Shown piece by piece: positions 60,320-64,000 of a stretch of 64,000 nt of DNA. The stretch's first letter is position 1. The number at the start of each line of letters is the position of its first letter. Source of the stretch: Mixophyes australis (taxonomy: Eukaryota; Chordata; Amphibia; Anura; Limnodynastidae); NCBI GenBank assembly GCA_036250195.1, contig JAVHZZ010000003.1:344784875-344848874 (forward strand), written 5' to 3'. The notes beneath the pieces were generated by a model. The model did not search any database and was not told the DNA's origin. It saw only the letters and a program-made list of their open reading frames with translations. A program made the position numbers and the translations under genes.

Positions 60320-62350
60320 CAGTTTTAGTAACTAACACGATATATAAACTTAGTTAAAACTCCAGTATTAAATGTTTTCACAACTAACATATTTGTATAA
60401 ATATTATATTTGATGGGATAATCTGTAGAAACATTTAGCTCACAGACATCAATCATTGTGAGAGCTACCGAGTAAAGGGGAAAATGTCACATTAACAACA
60501 CACATAACCTGTTATAGCGTGAAAATAACCCAATTTAATGAACTGCATATGAAGAACAAGACATGCCTGCATAGCTGAATGTCACATGTTCTTAAATGAT
60601 ATATAACTGCCATATTAAAAAAAAGTATCTAGTTCATAAGTATCAAAACATTAAAATACATTAACATAGACCAAAACAGTAATAGTGCCAACAGTACTAG
60701 TAAGGAGTACAAAATATATATTCTCCATATATATCTCTATATTTACATAGAACAGGCTTTAAACCACCTGCTTTTTACACTACATTTACGGACGTGCATA
60801 AAGAAAAAAATAGATAGGTGAGGCCTCGCCTCCTAACGTATAAGGGTGCTGCCACAAAATGGAAGCTATACAATGTTCGAGGGGAGTCCCCACCCTCCAA
60901 AATAAAGCCTAAATCTGGTAATTTCACAAGACATTACATATACACATTTTTTTGCTTTCTTAAAATACGCGCTTTTTTGCGGGTGTGAAAGGGCTCAAAG
61001 ACTCGGACATGTAAACTAATAGTGATGATGATTGTGAAAAGAGCTATTGCAATACATTAAAAACAAATGGTTATGTTTTTAATATGCATTTGTCTAGAAA
61101 AGAGCACCTTAATCTTCAGTGTCACCCTATATTTAAGCCACTGGGGTTAGAACAACCTGTAACCAATCAGAATGCTCACAGTAGCATAAGAGGTTTGTGC
61201 GGATCCTATGGGATGCTGTTCATCTTCTTACCTGTGCTCCTCATCTCACATGATGACCAGGCAAGGAGGAAGCTACAGACTTACAGATAGTGGAAGAAGT
61301 CCACAGAAGCAGAGAGAAGTGATGTGTGGATCCCTGTTAAACTGATGTGGGGAGACGTTGCAGTTATAGACATCTCTATATGAAACAAACTTTACATATT
61401 ACGCTTGTTTAAATTAGCAGGTTTCCTAGAGTCTCTATTCGCTTGGCTGTTTAACAATTAAAACAGTAAAAATGCCATAAATCCTTTGCCTAAAAGTGTG
61501 TCCTTGGCAATAGTTCAACAACTAAGCAAAGCGCTAATGAGAGTGTCTGGTTGCTGTAGGATACAGTACCTGTTTTTACACAGTTACCTGTGCACCACTT
61601 TTCCTTAGCGTCCCAATGTCTAATACAGAGGAAAATAACCCCATAAGTTTAGCCATTTGACAGTGAATAACTACAAACAGATCCCATCTAATTCTACTGC
61701 AAAGAAACGAGGACTGTTTTGGGGATTGATATTTCAAACAAAGATACACAACTTTTTGCTTAAATCACTTGATGTCATTTGCACGTAATGCCAGTGACAA
61801 AGCAGAACAGATACAGTTGAAAAACTAGAAAACAAAACCAAAACACATTTCTGAAACAAATGCAATGCCTATAGCTAGACTGTGGTGTTAGTGAAACATG
61901 ATAGTTTATGTATTTTGAAATGTAGATATGTATACTTTAAAAGGATTACCAACTTTATAAATATATATTTCACATCAATTACACATTAACGTTTACATTA
62001 AAGATACTGTTTCCAATATATGTTTCACACAATTCATTCCCTAGGTAGCAAATATTTGCAAAAAGATCAAAAGCACATCAAACAATACAGGCTTTTCAAG
62101 CTGTTCACTTAAGAGGGTCACGAAAACTAATTTGGGGATGGGAAGAGGGTAATTTTAAGATTGATTGCGAATATCTTCTACTGCTCTCAAGCTGAAGCTG
62201 CCAAATCCTACATCGCTATTTAGTATCAAAAATGTAAGCTATTAGACCACTTAGCAACAAATATTGAAAACAATTGTTTGACTGCTAGAAGGAAACATCG
62301 CGACAACACGACATAATGCAACAAATCTTATTTTCTAAAATGGCAGTTTT
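60320..62350 (-). other. FOXN2: FOXN2 intron, nothing further identified
   Basis: No forkhead-domain exon or other coding segment was found here. A/T-rich intronic sequence. Confidence 0.5.
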
Positions 62351-62356
62351 GGTCCA

Positions 62357-62960
62357 TCTACTATATAAAAGCCTAGTGGCGTGTGTCTGTGTGTGGAAAA
62401 AAAAAAAAACAAGCTGCAGCGCCACCTGCTGGGCGAAGTTACAGACTGACCTACTAAATTCTTAGTGTGTGGGAAAAAAAAAAAACTCAGAAAGAGCTGA
62501 AATTTGGTATACTAAGATGTTTTTAATTTGTGGATTTAATTTAATTGTTAAAAGTGTTGATAAAGATTTAAAAAATATATATATATTTCTTGAAGGAGAA
62601 GTGACAGTTGGGAGTGGTTGGTGGTTGCCGGGGGTGAGAGTGGGGAGAGGTTGGTGGTTGCCGGGGGTGACAGTGGGAGAGGAGTGTGATACTCAGGACC
62701 GCTGAGAGAGATCCCTGTGTCTGGATAGACATCTGAATAGATGTGGCGATAAAGATGAAGGATGAGGTGATGGAGAAAAATGATGAGGTGGTGACATGTG
62801 GACAACACCACGTTAAAAAAGGGCGCTTGCGTCGGGAAGTAACGCTCTTCCCCTGATGAGGCCTGGCCAAGCCCCAAATGCATGACAAGAACCTTTTCAA
62901 ACACCTTAAGTAGCTTGATTTGACTAGAATGCATGAGTATCATGCACGGGTTAACTTGTT
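62357..62960. mobile_element. Possible non-autonomous Helitron-like element
   Basis: Starts TCTACTATATAAAAGCCTAG, a pattern resembling 5' ends of vertebrate Helitrons. It contains a duplicated GGTTGGTGGTTGCCGGGGGT unit (62617-62668). It may end near GAGTATCATGCACGGGTTAA (about 62936-62955). No transposase. The 3' end is uncertain, as no clean hairpin-CTRR was found. Confidence 0.35.
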
Positions 62961-62969
62961 TACCAAATA

Positions 62970-64000
62970 ATTTGCTAATATATAAAAACTGCTATACATT
63001 ACAAACCGGAACCACTGCAGCGCTGGGTGACCCTGTTTGTGTGTATGTATGTGTATAACGTGTGGGATATAGTATGCAGCATTGGTAAACATAGTACTCT
63101 TCATATTTTCAGTTCAAATATGATGGTCCTAAAGATACAATGAATACATTTTGTTTGCACCTCCATGAAAGGATGTTAACTCATTAGTTAAACCTTTAAA
63201 GATTAGTATCTGTTTCCAGTTTGGCCAAGCCAGCAGATCCCATGTGTGCCTGGTAGTGTGAGCAGCAGTTGACACCACCCACACATGTAGACTGTGGTCG
63301 GGTTTACACACATTCCATAGAATGGTCTTCTCTATTTCACTTGGATTATTTTTAGACCTTGAAATCATGTTATTGCCACACATACACACATGGCGATATT
63401 GGATCAATTTTCTGAGATTACTGCATGTGTGCCTAACTTTATTTAGAATTTGTTTAAGGCTAAGTGTTAATATATAATACGACTTTCAAATGGTGTGTAA
63501 GGAATAGGCACATCAAATGCAGACTTCACTGATAAAAGACGTTCGATAGAATACAGCAACTTATCCCAAATAGATTGCTAGGTCGTGTGTAAAGTCTACC
63601 AAAATTACAGTCACATGAAAAAGTACTCCTTCATACCAGTGTGGTTTTATTTTACGTATCAGGACATACATCATCATCTAGCCTGCACCAAGTCCTATAA
63701 TTTGATAAAATATAATCTTATTAGCATAACATGTGAACGGATGGGCTTACTTCACCACCTGATTTGTTGGGGGAAGGACAACAACAGGATGTTCTTCCTG
63801 CACACCTTATCTGGGTCTCTTTCTCACGGTCAGTAACAAACTGCTACTGACCACTCCTACTGGTGTCACCTTGCCACCACACACTTGCTGACTGCAAATG
63901 CCAAATGTGCAATAGTTGTAGGACAATCTCTCTGCCACCACTAGGCTACTTCACAGCACCTACAGCCACTTACTTCTGGGGTAGATGGTATAGCTGCTAC
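62970..64000 (-). other. FOXN2: FOXN2 intron to the window edge, nothing identified
   Basis: The forkhead-helix exons should lie further right. No coding segment matching FOXN2 was found up to base 64000. Confidence 0.5.

Noticed and set aside
62548..62943. 131-codon minus-strand reading frame
   Set aside because: Contains SPPATTN repeats made by the duplicated GGTTGGTGGTTGCC unit in a probable transposon; no homology.

Overview
This window looks like nuclear DNA from a vertebrate, most likely a frog. Two multi-exon vertebrate genes with GT-AG introns lie in a background crowded with palindromic DNA transposons, L2/CR1/Tx1-type LINE remnants, a Tc1 fragment and minisatellites. The anuran call is an inference from the repeat families and the divergence of the proteins. 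No bacterial, organellar or CRISPR features are present.

Both genes are on the minus strand. PPP1R21 (the Fy-2 subunit of the FERRY early-endosome/mRNA transport complex) starts at 30915 and runs leftward off the window. Eleven consecutive coding exons (residues 1 to about 361) were delimited to the base, and reading phase is kept across all ten junctions. Its likely promoter, at about 30.95-31.25 kb, carries ETS, RFX X-box and CCAAT motifs. FOXN2, a forkhead transcription factor, enters from the right. The last part of the forkhead domain and the whole C-terminal region are at 60303 to 55491, followed by a probable long 3'UTR ending near 50.24 kb. Tandem FOXN2-PPP1R21 on one strand is the arrangement I recall from human 2p16.

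Layout: 1-30.9 kb is PPP1R21 exons and introns. The introns hold a degenerate but nearly full-length L2 reverse transcriptase (14.2-16.3 kb), Harbinger-like and hAT-like MITEs, a Tc1 3' half, and a 30-bp minisatellite only about 30 bp from the exon-1 splice donor. 31-50 kb is intergenic, with a 25-copy 32/33-bp minisatellite (38.6-39.4 kb), two more L2 remnants and several MITEs with intact 8-bp target duplications. 50-64 kb is the FOXN2 3'UTR, exons and introns, including a Tx1/L1-like reverse-transcriptase relic.

The points most worth a second look are: a phase-neutral 48-nt candidate cassette exon in FOXN2; nested insertions that can be dated by target duplications, one with an empty site elsewhere in the window; a 206-bp insert of unknown origin with exon-like signals; and a large hairpin MITE carrying paired TCTCGCGAGA motifs. 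I found no convincing wholly new gene system.
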